Of a stretch of DNA of 64,000 nucleotides, positions 34,931-45,431 are shown piece by piece. The notes beneath the pieces were generated by a model that did not search any database, had not been told where the DNA came from, and was given only the letters and a program-made list of their open reading frames with translations. The stretch comes from Roridomyces roridus (lineage: Eukaryota; Basidiomycota; Agaricomycetes; Agaricales; Mycenaceae): NCBI GenBank assembly GCA_029378245.1, contig JARKIF010000004.1:248001-312000 (forward strand), given 5' to 3'. Each line of letters opens with the position of its first letter. Position 1 is the first letter of the stretch. Both the position numbers and the translations under genes were made by a program.

Positions 34931-35900
34931 CCAGTGAAAAGTCCGGTCGATCGCTAGGGATGAATAGGGATGAAATGGGCTCCGTGACAGCTTGGGGCAT
35001 TTCATCCCAAAGGAACGCCATCCATCCAGATATGATACAGAATTCTCATATTAACGGCTTTCAAATGGGATGGAATGCGGTTGTCATGCTTGGCATGCTT
35101 GGCACTGCCATTTTGGGTCAAAAATGGTGTTCAAAAGAGATGGTTGGGTTCTTTGGCTGTCTCTTCTGGCAGTCAACGTTTCAACTTTCAAGTACTTAAA
35201 TTAAACCGGCTAGAAAAAAGTTGCCTGTCCGCACTCCCTTACTATTACGGTTACTGTTACCAATACTGGTTGCTCTTTGCTATTACATCTGTCACTTGCT
35301 TACTTTTGGAGCTTCAAAGCGTCACTCAGTACTACTTACTACTTAATTGTGAATAACTTGGCTTAATTTCGGACACCACAGGACTCGAACGGGGAACCTC
35401 ACGTGCGGGAGAAAACTTATAATCTGATCGAGACTTACCTCTTGACAAAGAGAACAACTCTTGAGACCCAAACTTTCAACTCCAGAGCTGGTATCCCCTG
35501 TTCATTTGACCCCATGCAATTCTTCAAAGCAACCCCAGTACCTCTGAGACATGTTTACAGCAGCATTTCAAAGCAAAACCAGGAATACTCTGCATTGTCC
35601 GGCAACATGCATCATAAATGAGTGGTCCTTGCCGGCACATTGTTTCGTTGCTCGTCCGCTGGGCAAAATCTGGATTTTAAAGGGTAGATTACGAGTGACA
35701 TGTAAACATATGCTCGTTGCGACACCAGCGGCACGAAGAGTGGATGGAAAGGGATCGTTTGGGATCGTTTGGGATCGTTCACACACCTGCCGATGGGTAC
35801 CCACATTTCATCTCAAACGATCCCGAATCATCGACTCTCGGCTATCCGACTGCATTTCATCCCTGTCCATCCCTAGCGATCGACCGGACTTTTCACTGGG
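34931..35900. mobile_element. hAT-like non-autonomous element, 970 bp
   Basis: Inverted ends of about 47 bp with few mismatches: CCAGTGAAAAGTCCGGTCGA... at 34931 and the complement ending TTTTCACTGG at 35899. The element is flanked by a perfect 8 bp direct repeat GTTGACGC (34923-34930 and 35901-35908). CAGTG ends with an 8 bp target duplication are typical of hAT elements. The interior has tandem GGGATCGTTT units (about 35755-35785) and no transposase, so it depends on an enzyme encoded elsewhere. It sits between the two F-box copies of block B and may have taken part in their separation. Confidence 0.85.
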
Positions 35901-36102
35901 GTTGACGCGGCATTTGAGCGGCATCCTATCGTTGATCATACTTACATCGATCATGATCGACAAACAATCGTACCACTCTCCTTCACCCGTCACCCTCGTC
36001 CTTGTGCCTTGCCCGACGTGCGCCTAGGGTCCGACACTAGGTGAGTCGCCAAACGAACTATTCGAGGCTCCTGCTCACCGTACAGCCCGGCTCCCAGTCT
36101 CA

Positions 36103-37747
36103 ATGCCCCACCCTCGCGCACAAGAGCCCTTGGTCACATCTCCACTCCTTCCCGATGCTGTGAAATCAGAGCAGATCCTCGCGCTGCTGCGGTCGTACTA
36201 TGAACCACCTTCCAACATATCAGCCACGATTTTCGCCTTGTCCGACGAGCTGCGGCGCTACGATGATGAAATCTCGAGATGCGAAAACGACTTTTCGACA
36301 CCTCCAGCATGGATTCACGACGTGGCATCTGAACGCGCGCAACTGCAGGAGCATCTCAGTAAATATCGCAGTCTTCTATCCCCGATTCGCCGCATGCCGC
36401 CGGAGTTATTGGCTGGCATTTTCGCATTTCTCAAACCCAGTCCGTTTGATACAGCCATTATTCCTCTCTTCCGGCTCTTGCATGTTTGTGCGAGATGGTA
36501 TAACATAGTCACCGGAACCCCCACCCTCTGGGACTTCATCGCGATCGGCGAGAATGCCGCACACGAGACAGCAATGGCCCTGCTGCCTCTTTTCCTCGAG
36601 CGCAGTGGAACTGCTCCTTTGACTGTATACATTCGCAGTAGGGATCCTGGAGCAGTCTCGCTCCTTGCCAATCACTCGGAACGCTGGAGAGATGCCCAAG
36701 TCATCTGCTCTCCTTCTTCCGATTTTCAACCTCTATCCTCAGTAGCGGGAAAGCTACCTTTACTGGAAAGACTTGGCTTTTTTTTGCTTTAACACTGTGA
36801 ATAGGGTGGAAATCTTCGCAGTTGCTCCCAAATTGCGTGATTTGCTCATCTTGGGCGACTCGCTGGCCATGTTCACCATCCCGCCTTTAGATCAGCTCCA
36901 ATCCGTGTCTTATTGCAGACTCAGCACGGCAGACAAATTGACCAAAGCTCTCGAAACGACGTCCCGTATGCTGCATGGAACCACGGCTCGTTTCGAATTC
37001 GTCTTGAACAGCGGGACGGACAGCAGCCGATTCGTTGCTTTCGAACCGCCGAGCACGACGTCAAACATCGGCGAGCTCCTAATGCAGATCGCCGAACATT
37101 TGGCTCCAGCGCATGGCACTCTCTTCCTAAACAACATACTCCGATCTCTCACACTGCCGCACCTATGCGAGCTCTCCTTCTGCGCCACAAAATTCCCTCG
37201 TAATCAGATCTACTGGCCGCACATTGGGTTCATGGCTTGCGTCCATCGGTCTTCCTTCCAGACCACCTTGAAGTCCCTTCTGTTGGAGCAGGTGGTCATC
37301 ACGGAGGTAGAACTCCTCGCCTGCTTGGCAGGCCTTCCGGCCTTACAGTGTCTCTCCATCGGAGACCATCAAACCATCGCCGGGTTTCATGGCGGCGGGA
37401 AGCACTACGGCGTCGACCATCATCTCATCACCGACTCCCTCCTCTCCAAACTCACGCTCAGTACCGCGCCCGTTGGATCGCAGTCGCCGCCACTGATCCC
37501 GAATCTCCGGATGCTGAAGTGCCACTCCCGGCTTCAGTTTGACGACAGTGTCTTTCTCGATTTGATACTCTCTCGCCGAGCCGAACCTTCATCAGACTCC
37601 CCCATGTTCGGCTGCAAGGTCAGGTGGATGGCAGGACACTTCCGGGAGATTGACTCTGCTGTTTCGGCACGGCTGCGGGAGTTGCGCGTTCTGGAAGAGG
37701 CGATTGTATGCTTCTTCTCTGCAGAGCTCGAGGATTCCGAGGACTAG
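36103..37747 (+). pseudogene. F-box gene copy 2 of block B, single frameshift
   Basis: Matches the gene at 7146-8762 from MPHPRAQEPLVTSPLLPD to the C-terminal EDSED. LSPIRRMPPELLAGIF and CARWYNIVTGTPTLWDFI mark the F-box. The frame is open except at a run of eight T (36778-36785), where the block A copy implies seven; the frame moves by +1 after LGFF. Without that extra base the protein would be about 547 residues. The lesion is in a homopolymer, so a sequencing error must be excluded. The nonsense codon of the block A copy is absent here. Confidence 0.75.
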
Positions 37748-37970
37748 CTCTCTTTTTTTTTCTTGGGTGAGTCAAGCAGCACCCGTTTCAATTGTATTTT
37801 TGAGAGTGTTTGCAGGCGTGCATTATTGGTCTTTTTTTCTTGAAGCGCAGAGAATAAGCTGGTGTCAGTTTATTCTTGTAGCTGCGAAGTGCACGATACA
37901 ATGTCCTGCGAGTTGTTGAGAGTTGACGGCGCGGCAGAAAGATGAGAAGTATCCGTACAACTCAATGTAA
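37748..37970. other. 3' flank of the F-box copy, shared with block A
   Basis: Similar to 6930-7145 in inverted orientation, which shows that the F-box/GNAT junction of block A was copied as one piece. No gene. Confidence 0.5.
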
Positions 37971-38118
37971 GTCTGATACGTCCAATTCGACGAACATGCG
38001 AGGTGATTCCTCCGCAGAGTGGACCGTGGCTTGGAGGAATTCGTCAGCTGATTCCAATGTGCGGGGCGGCCATGTCTGGTATCGCGTTGTCCGGCATTAA
38101 GTCGAGGGCGTAGATGTT
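37971..38118 (-). pseudogene. Third GNAT copy, 5' fragment only
   Basis: The minus strand reads NIYALDLMPDNA, then out of frame a remnant of the WPPRT and SADEF region, then EESPRMFVEL. These align with residues 20-66 of the two intact GNATs. A two-base deletion breaks the frame after PDNA. Start and catalytic half are missing. It lies next to F-box copy 2 exactly as the GNAT does in block A. Confidence 0.65.
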
Positions 38119-38810
38119 GGGCGCCCGTCGTGCGGGCAGTGGCGTCGATGCCAACACGAATGAGGGCTGTGTGGGTGGCAGACTGCGGCTCAAGCGCCGA
38201 GCCCACTAAATATGTACCATCCGGGCAAAAGTAGAATGTCGGGGCCCGGTTTGACGCAGCCCAGGTCAGAGTGTACGCTGACGTTCACATACCCGCAGTT
38301 AATCCACTGATACAACAATATCGCCGACAACCAGTGCAGCCCAACTGTCTGGCTAATTCTGTTCCGTGAGTCCAATTTCATTGGATGCGTCAAACTCTTC
38401 CCTGGTTTGTTGACAGATGCGGCGTCTTGAGCTCAGGTTTGAATCTGGAGACCATCGTCTCAGCTTCACCTTGACCGGTCAGACCCCTGGTTGTTGAGAT
38501 ATTCGGGGGGAGCTTGATTGGTCACCGAGCACCGTGCGATCGATATTGTCGCTGCACGACCGAAGCTAAGTAAATCATCGCCTCCTTGAAATGTTGTCAC
38601 ATCGCAATAATTACAGCAGCATCCTTTGCCATATCTGTAATGGCTCCTTTCCTCATTCGGTGTCAGCTGGATTGCTGATTGAATGATTTAGAATGTCCAA
38701 CGCCCGGATTTTGATGCGCCTAGGTATAAAAAACTCTATATAAGGAAGCGGTCAACTTTTAATATCCAACGTTTGAACCGACTTGCCACCGCTTGCTTTG
38801 ACTGGCACCC
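38119..38810. other. Intergenic region after block B
   Basis: About 690 bp, no gene recognised. An AT-rich stretch (about 38725-38770, TATATAAGG) could be the core promoter of the gene starting at 38811. Confidence 0.4.
38739..38746 (+). promoter_or_regulatory. TATA-like box
   Basis: TATATAAG about 70 bp upstream of the start codon at 38811. Confidence 0.4.
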
Positions 38811-39475
38811 ATGGATGCACGATTTCCCATCTCCTTGCAAGTATCGCCTCAGCACCCCGAACTCGAGGTGGCTCGACAGTCAGTTTACCTCTTCCATTTC
38901 AACGCTTTCTGATTCCATTACGCTGCTAGGAAGCTGAAAGAAAGGGTGGGGGAAATGATCGACAACGTAGGACATTGGCTCTATTGTTACTCGAGCTGAT
39001 GCCTCATGCGATTCCAGGACAGAGCAGCTTCATACGACCGCAATGAAATTAACAACATCATCGACAACGCACTGAACACGCTCTGGGCCGACCTTCCCCG
39101 TCGTGAATTGGCAAACGTCTACCGAACGGAGGCACTCCAAGACGCCCAGACTCACGACAATGCCTGCCTTTTATTTGCCAAGTTCTTGCTCGTATATCCT
39201 GCACCAAATGACGAAGAATATGTGTGTGAGATTCTCAATGAGCGACGACGCAACCGGTGCTGAATAAACCCTTGCAGAAGAACGTTTTCGGTAAATTCAT
39301 GACTCTACAAGGCAGAGACGCTGTGACTGCAAGTTCATTTTGGAGTCGCGATCCCATGCTCACTGACTAGTTTCAGTTGACTCTGCCAGCTGCCGCCAGA
39401 CCCACTACGAAGACCAAGGTTGGCGAAACTGGGCGCAAGCTGCTAGCTAGGGTCAAAAAGCTATTCAAAAGATGA
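38811..39475 (+). CDS. Small unknown protein, five exons
   Basis: Exons 38811-38878, 38930-38966, 39018-39221, 39278-39322 and 39377-39475 join in frame over 51-56 nt introns, giving 150 residues starting MDARFPISLQVSPQHP. The middle is alpha-helical and charged (EINNIIDNALNTLWADLPRREL), the C-terminus strongly basic (GRKLLARVKKLFKR). I recognise no family. It lies 0.7 kb upstream of the NLR-arm-like gene at 40168 on the same strand. Their shared MD- start is not evidence of kinship. Splice consensus is good at every junction, which supports a real gene. Confidence 0.6.
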
Positions 39476-40167
39476 GAGCGTTTAAATAGTGACTTCCCGG
39501 AAGTCCGACGCGTTAAATTGAAAGGCTGTTGGCAGCTGGATGGCATGGACTCACTATCAGGATTTCTACCGTGTTGCGCGCTTGAATATTTTTACTTGTA
39601 CCAAGGCGTCTTCTCTCCGTGAATGTGGGATATAACGCATCATTGGTTGATTCCTTGAAATTTGAATCAGCCGGCCCCCGGTTGCAATCACTTTTTGATC
39701 CGTACCAGGGTTCGGCGCTACGGCAAGTTGAAATGAACCCGGGGCTATAAGTGACTACCGCGAGGCTCATCCGGGATCCCACACGTGTTGCAGGCATGGA
39801 TTAGGCGTGTGTTGAAGGGATTTTTACAGTGGCATCCCGCGAAGATTTTTGACGGTTCCGTCTGAGACGAAGTCAGTCGGAAACTCCTGGGTATTGATAT
39901 CGAGTGTAAACCGCGATAGCCTGAGGCTACCTGGCCTCGGTGAGTGCCTTCATCCAAACATATGCATCAGGTGCCCGACGCTGAGTCAAGTAACAGCTGA
40001 GCGATTGTGGCGTGATAACGTCCAGTGGAAATTACAACCCTGTGGGCAATCCCATGAGGCTCAAGCACGGACTCGGAGGAGATCCAAATAACCAAGTTTT
40101 ATCATTGCCATCGACCTTCACTCTCCTCTAACATCCGCACCCTCCCCAATTCCGTAGACCATCTGTG
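39476..40167. other. Intergenic region
   Basis: About 690 bp between two plus-strand genes; no further gene or clear repeat seen. Confidence 0.4.
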
Positions 40168-41031
40168 ATGGATACTACCATGCTCAACTTCAACGTCCTC
40201 AATCAACTTCAACTTCTTCCCCACGCCGCCGGTACAGGCGCTTTGACAGTCTACGGCAATTTGACGATTAACATCGTGTCTGGGAGCCAACAAATCCACA
40301 CCGAGTATCACAATCACAGTCAGTCTCGCTTGTGAACTTCGCTGAATGTCTGTCTGACAACGGCTTAGCTATAACTGGACTCGGGCCCGCGAGCATGTCC
40401 GCCAATCTTGATGCCATCCGACAGAACGACTGTTTGCGCGATGTACTCGGCATTCTACTCGTCCTCAACCCGGCGGAATCGGCCGCTATATCATTGGTGG
40501 CGGAGATACTCGGAAGGGGTGCCGAAGAGGTTGATGCAGTGCTCCAAGTCGACAACATCGCAGAGCATGTCAGACGCGAGCGGACGAAGATCGCTCTGTG
40601 CGACGACATCCGATCGTGGTTGATGGACGGCGGTCGAGCAGACATCCAGGAGTACCACGGTATCGTCGCGAGCTGGGCTCTAAGCAGGACTTCGAGCCAC
40701 CCACTGTGAGCTCCCTCTCCCTCCCTGTTTGAATATTGACTAAAATCGGTCATTGGCCCACAGTGCCGTTTTATACGCCGCAGAGCAGTGGCACTACCAC
40801 GTAACGCGCTCACGGCCATCTCCCCAGCTCTACCACGTCCTTGCCACCTCCATGACCCCCCTCCGAGCTCACTCGTACAAATGTCTGCCCTTGGTTGTAC
40901 AATGGTTGCGAAATGCTCCATTGGTGACCGAGGGGTTAAATTCCGATAGAGATGCGGCGATACAGAGGCTGGAGGGCCAGTCCAAATATATCCAGCCGCG
41001 TCTCAAGAAGCTGTACTCTTTACTTGGATGA
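40168..41031 (+). CDS. Stand-alone NLR-arm-like protein, paralogue 1
   Basis: Three exons (40168-40318, 40369-40705, 40764-41031) give 251 residues. The N-terminal 50 residues include LTINIVSGSQQIHTEYHNH, which resembles the short glycine/asparagine-rich motif found before the NACHT domain in many agaricomycete NLRs. From residue about 70, LRDVLGILLVLNPAES, ISLVAEILGRGAEEVDAVL, then EYHGIVASWAL and LYAAEQWHYHVTRS follow the winged-helix and arm pattern that lies after NACHT in those NLRs. No P-loop or NACHT is present. The C-terminus is a short coiled segment. The convergent gene at 41483-42337 is a clear paralogue with an intron at the same place. Assignment to the NLR arm is by memory of family patterns and is inference. 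Confidence 0.6.
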
Positions 41032-41482
41032 ATTTGAACCAAACTTGAACCGGATCAATATTTGCAGTGATTTGCCTGATGGCTGTGACAGTTGTGACAG
41101 GCTTTCCTTTCACCCGCACCACCACCCAACCACCACCACCTCATAGACACGTTCTCTGTCTTTCCTCTTGCACACCTCGCCATCCCAAGCAATCAAATAC
41201 ACGCTCCCCGAAGTTACAATGGAATTGACAGGCCTCGCACGGGCAGCTGTGGCGACTCTAGATACCTGGCAGTACATATCACCGATCCTCATCCGCCCAC
41301 GTGGAGTCCTCACCGTATACTACTTTGGCAGCCACTAGATGATCACAATCAGGGACAAGTTCACATCTGACCTCGTTCACGGAAATCAAACGAATTGTGA
41401 CTACGGATGACGACAAGACTGTTCTCTTGTATGTCTTTCTCGACACTCCTGCAGTATTCAAGATGTATAAACTTTCAATCCG
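41032..41482. other. Convergent intergenic region
   Basis: 451 bp between the stops of the two NLR-arm-like genes. A CACC-rich run near 41115-41140; nothing else recognised. Confidence 0.4.
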
Positions 41483-42337
41483 TTACGCCCCTTTGACTCT
41501 TCTTGCAATCTCCTCCAGATGAGCGTCGAGTTCCACAATGGCGAGATCCCTTTCCTGCTCCCTCTCGCCTTCCTAGCAAAGCAATACGAGTTCCAGCACT
41601 GACGAAACGACATGAAAAACGACTCACCCACAACCAAGTGATGGTACTCTTCAACCATTTGTATTCATACGCCTGCAAGCGGCGCGGCCAGCTCGAGTCC
41701 CTGATTTCCCGATATAGAATTGCAGAGCGGGTAGAGCGGGTGAGGTGGTACTCCCAACGTTCAGCTGCGTAGAGCAATATTCTACACGTGGGTTCATTCA
41801 ACGAGGTGAAGCACGAAACGGGTTCGGAACTTACAAGGGATACTCCGACCACCGTGTCCCGAGACACCACCTGGCCACTACGCTATGGTAGTACCCGACG
41901 TCCACGATTTCACCTTTCCTACGCTTGAGACTGGCATGGGCGTTTTCCACAAGACGGTCTCGAACGAAGGTCTTGAGCGCTACAGTGTTCTCATGCCGCT
42001 CAACGTAGGGAGCCAACTTTCTCCGGTCGTCCAGCGCTGCCTGCACATCTCTCGGCGAGCGATTTAGGATGCTGGCTATGAGGGGGATGAACAAGGTGTC
42101 CGTGTCCGTGTCTTCGCCTCCTCTCTTTCCGTGATGGTCCGGTTGGAGGACGAGTAGGAGAGCTAGGATGTCCCGGAGGTGCGGGTCCCTGAGTATCGTG
42201 GGGAGGGCAACAACTCCTTCCGATGCCGCAAGCTTTTCGCCGGTGAAGAGGGAGACGAGGCGCTCGAGAAGAAGAGGTCGGACGCCACCACCACCTGGAT
42301 TACGAGGGATCGGGAGGCATGCGCAGAGGAAACTCAT
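41483..42337 (-). CDS. Stand-alone NLR-arm-like protein, paralogue 2
   Basis: Exons 41835-42337, 41628-41781 and 41483-41572 give 248 residues. LRDILALLLVLQPDHH, LIASILNRSPRDVQAALDD, then ENTVALKTFVRDRLVEN, YYHSVVARWCLG and LLYAAERWEYHLTRS align with paralogue 1 throughout. In both, an intron falls in the codon just before the LYAAE block. The N-terminus differs: a glycine-rich start (MSFLCACLPIPRNPGGGG) with no SGSQ-type motif. The C-terminus is an acidic-basic coiled coil (EGEREQERDLAIVELDAHL). ATG at 42337 is used because a TATATATC box lies about 40 bp upstream. No NACHT or repeat domain. Function unknown; a decoy or partner of full NLRs is conceivable. Confidence 0.6.
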
Positions 42338-43660
42338 GGGTCGTGTGGTGTGCGTGTTTCCGGGAGTGGATGTAGATATATAGTAATTGTTCAGTTCTCG
42401 AAGGTGTTGACGCACGGACCTATGAAGCTTTGGCTGACGGCCGGTATGATTGGCCTCGTGGTAAAGGCGTGTTTTGGCTGAGAATGCAGTAGCCCTCTGT
42501 AGGCAAGGAATTCTGGTTTCTGTCTTACTGTCTCTCTTGCCGTGTCCTTTGTGCAAGTTTCAACTGGCACACGGACTCGGTTGCAAGCACTGGCAAACAG
42601 TCACTTTCCCTCTGTGTGAAGGACGGAAATTAATTACAGAGAACGCCGTCGGCAAAGCGGGGGAAATCCGGCGGCGTCTCGGAACCACACCGGTCGATGG
42701 GAATCAAGCCTAGCTTATCCCTGGCCACGGCACAGTGATTGGAAGTTCGGCTTGTCCGCAGTGAAAAAATCAGATTTCATCGATACCAACAAACCAAGCC
42801 AGTCCGAGTCGAACGAAGGCAGCTCCAACTAATTCAAGACTTCAAGCTCCAAGTCCTCTGTATTTCTGACTCGATCGAGCGAGGTCTGGGACGAGTACAA
42901 CACTTAGTCAAGTTGCCTGAGAGTTTCGGTGTATGATTACGCCGATCGGCCATCATAAAATAAGTGTAAATTCGATCCGGCCGAAAGTATACCTCTACTA
43001 TCTAGTCTCGGTTTGCTAGCTTGATTTTTCAACCGCGCGGGGTTGAGGACCTTCGGTTGGGCGGATGCCAAAAAAACAATTGAACCGCTCGCAGACATCT
43101 CCCAAAGCCTGATCCCGAGTCGAACGGGCAATGAAGATTAATGAAGACGAATCCAAATCACATTCGACAGGGTGCTACAAGCACCGTGTCACCGACAGGC
43201 CTTCATGTGATTGGAATCGTCCAGTAACAAGTTCAATTTCGTGCCTGAAAAGGACACTCAGCTTCAGTTGTGCGGAACTGTTTGAAAAGTTTCAAGTTCG
43301 TCGTCAATCATCAATTTCACTCTCTTCTTACGCGCTGTTCAGCCAGTACTCGCGTTTGGACTAAGAATCGACGTCTCAAAGCAAAAACTCCTTCGGCTAC
43401 GACAATGATGTCTGTCTCGGTTCGAACGAGTGAGTCCCCAGCCCAGCCTTGGACCGTGCATGGCGCATGAATCCCTGTCGAGTTGCGGCCTCCGCGTCTC
43501 AGATTCACAAGACAGGGACTCGTGCGTCTTTGAGTCTACAATTGGAAAAGCGAACACAACATTCGCAACCGTGAGTAAAACTTTCCCTATTCGATTGTTG
43601 GAATCACATGTCCCGCTTCTCGGTTGCCGGTGAGCCGAAACCATCTCAACCCGCACCCCC
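42338..43660. other. 1.3 kb intergenic region
   Basis: No gene recognised. Contains a T-arm-like motif at 43114-43129 and a degenerate one near 42800. Confidence 0.4.
42375..42382 (-). promoter_or_regulatory. TATA box of NLR-arm-like paralogue 2
   Basis: TATATATC on the minus strand about 40 bp upstream of the start at 42337. Confidence 0.45.
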
Positions 43661-44778
43661 ATGGATAGACCAGTCCTCCCTTCTATATCCCGAGTAATTT
43701 ACTGCCCACCTCCATCATTGGCATCGCTCACTCCCTCAAACAGCTCAGCAAGAATGTCGTGCGGATCCTGGGCCAGGTAATGTCAAGTCTTCACCGTTTC
43801 GCAGTTGTACAAATTCTGCCAGAATCCCGGCAAATTTACGCTCCAGGGTGAGTCGAGAGCAGGTCTCTTTCCCGTAAACTCACGATCTTCCAAGGAACCA
43901 ACACGTACCTCATCGGACAACACCGACCCTTCACTCTAATCGACACGGGCGAAGGCAAACCAGGATACACCGCTCTTTTGGAATCCGCGTTGCGAGAGAC
44001 GTGGAGCACTTCGAACGTCGGCGAACTCGACATCTCCGACATCGTTATATCCCATTGGCACGGCGACCACGTCGGGGGCCTTCCCAGTGTCCTCAGTCTT
44101 CTCCAACGCCTTTGGACCGAGCGAAACGGTTCCGCTCTATTCGCCCCTCCTCGGCTACACAAGTTCCCTGCGCCACCAATCGCTACGCACCATTCTTACC
44201 CCAGAGTCATAAACTCGCTCATCCCGGGGTCTTACACCCCCAGCCCGCAGGGCTCGCCCTTCCACGACCTCCACGAAGGACAGATCCTCGCCTCACAAAT
44301 CCACGTCCTGCATACCCCAGGCCACACAATAGACTCGCTCGCCCTCTACCTCCCCTCCGATCGTGCGCTCTACACCGCCGACACGGTCCTCGGGCACGGA
44401 ACAGCCGTCTTCGAGGACCTCGGAACGTACATCTCGAGCCTCCGCCGTATGCTCGATTTCCCTGGCTACACCATCTTGTACCCCGGCCACGGACCCGTGG
44501 TGGAGGATGGCCGGCGGGTGATCACGACGTATATCAACCACAGACTCGCCAGGGAGGCTGAGATTGTTGGGATTCTCAAGACGCTGAGGCCTGCAGGGGA
44601 GGCTGAATGGACGACGTGGGAGGTCGTCAAGACAATTTATGTGGAGCATCCCCCGTCGGTCTGGGAGCCTGCTGCGAGGGGGGTGACGCTCCATTTGAGG
44701 AAGCTCGAGGGCGAGGGGAGAGTCAAGAGGCTGGGTGGGCAGGGGAAGGATTCGCGTTGGAAGTTTATCGCTGAGTGA
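43661..44778 (+). CDS. LACTB2-like metallo-beta-lactamase-fold hydrolase
   Basis: Four exons (43661-43693, 43744-43776, 43823-43847, 43895-44778) give 324 residues. The start reads MDRPVLPSISRLSKNVVRILG, then NPGKFTLQGTNTYLIG and LIDTGE, all typical of the LACTB2 branch. The zinc motif is SHWHGDHVGG; later ligands are HTPGHT, YTADTVLGHG and YPGHGPVV. The C-terminal 70 residues (WEVVKTIYVEHPP to GRVKRLGG) match the LACTB2 winged-helix domain. Animal LACTB2 is a mitochondrial single-strand RNA endonuclease, while some fungal relatives act as thioesterases in polyketide clusters. No polyketide synthase is in this window, so the first role is more likely here. Complete, no lesion. Confidence 0.88.
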
Positions 44779-45431
44779 ATTCATAGACAGAGAGTGGGAT
44801 CAATTTTAGACCCGTTGTGGACGTACATGTTATCCCAAAACAATATTCTCCTTCTCCTCAGCAACCCTGAACAACTTGTCGATGTCAATCCCGGTATGTA
44901 TGAGGTGCTGGTGTGCCAGAGTGTAGTACCGGTACGAGGGCCGACCCGCTCGCGGATCGGAATGAGCGATCCGTGCGAGGTGCTGGTAACTGAGGGAATC
45001 CAGGGTTGTTTCTCCGGAAGACGTCACCAACATTTGTGAGGTTGCGGCTTTGTAACGAAAAATTCACACACCAGCGCGACCGACATCTTTCGAAATGAAT
45101 GTCTTTGGAACAAGCCGCGCGCCGCGTCAGCGTTTGAGCGCCCAAACCCTGCATCTATTGGATAAATTCACTGACCACCGCGAGTCGAATATAACTCTTT
45201 GCTCAGTCATATCCCGATTCTTGCGGTATTTGCTTTATAAGGCGTCTCCCGAACGTCAACAGCAATCGTGGTCCAATTTGAATGTTGCCGAAGGCAAGAT
45301 GCCACCGGCGTGCCCTGGATTAGAATCGTTGTTGCCCATATAAGAAGCAAGGGGAAGCACGTAGGGTACACACCATCCTCCCGAGCATTATTTCTCTTTC
45401 CCCACACATTCCGACTCAACTTGAAAAAAAA
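44779..45431. other. Intergenic region
   Basis: About 650 bp; no gene. A TATAAG at 45341-45346 precedes the GST-like gene by 86 bp. Confidence 0.4.
45341..45346 (+). promoter_or_regulatory. TATA box of the GST-like gene
   Basis: TATAAG 86 bp upstream of the ATG at 45432. Confidence 0.4.

Noticed and set aside
6610..43129. tRNA genes at the GTTCGACTCGGG motifs
   Set aside because: Only the T-arm is present. No D-arm, anticodon arm or matching acceptor stem could be found in any flank.
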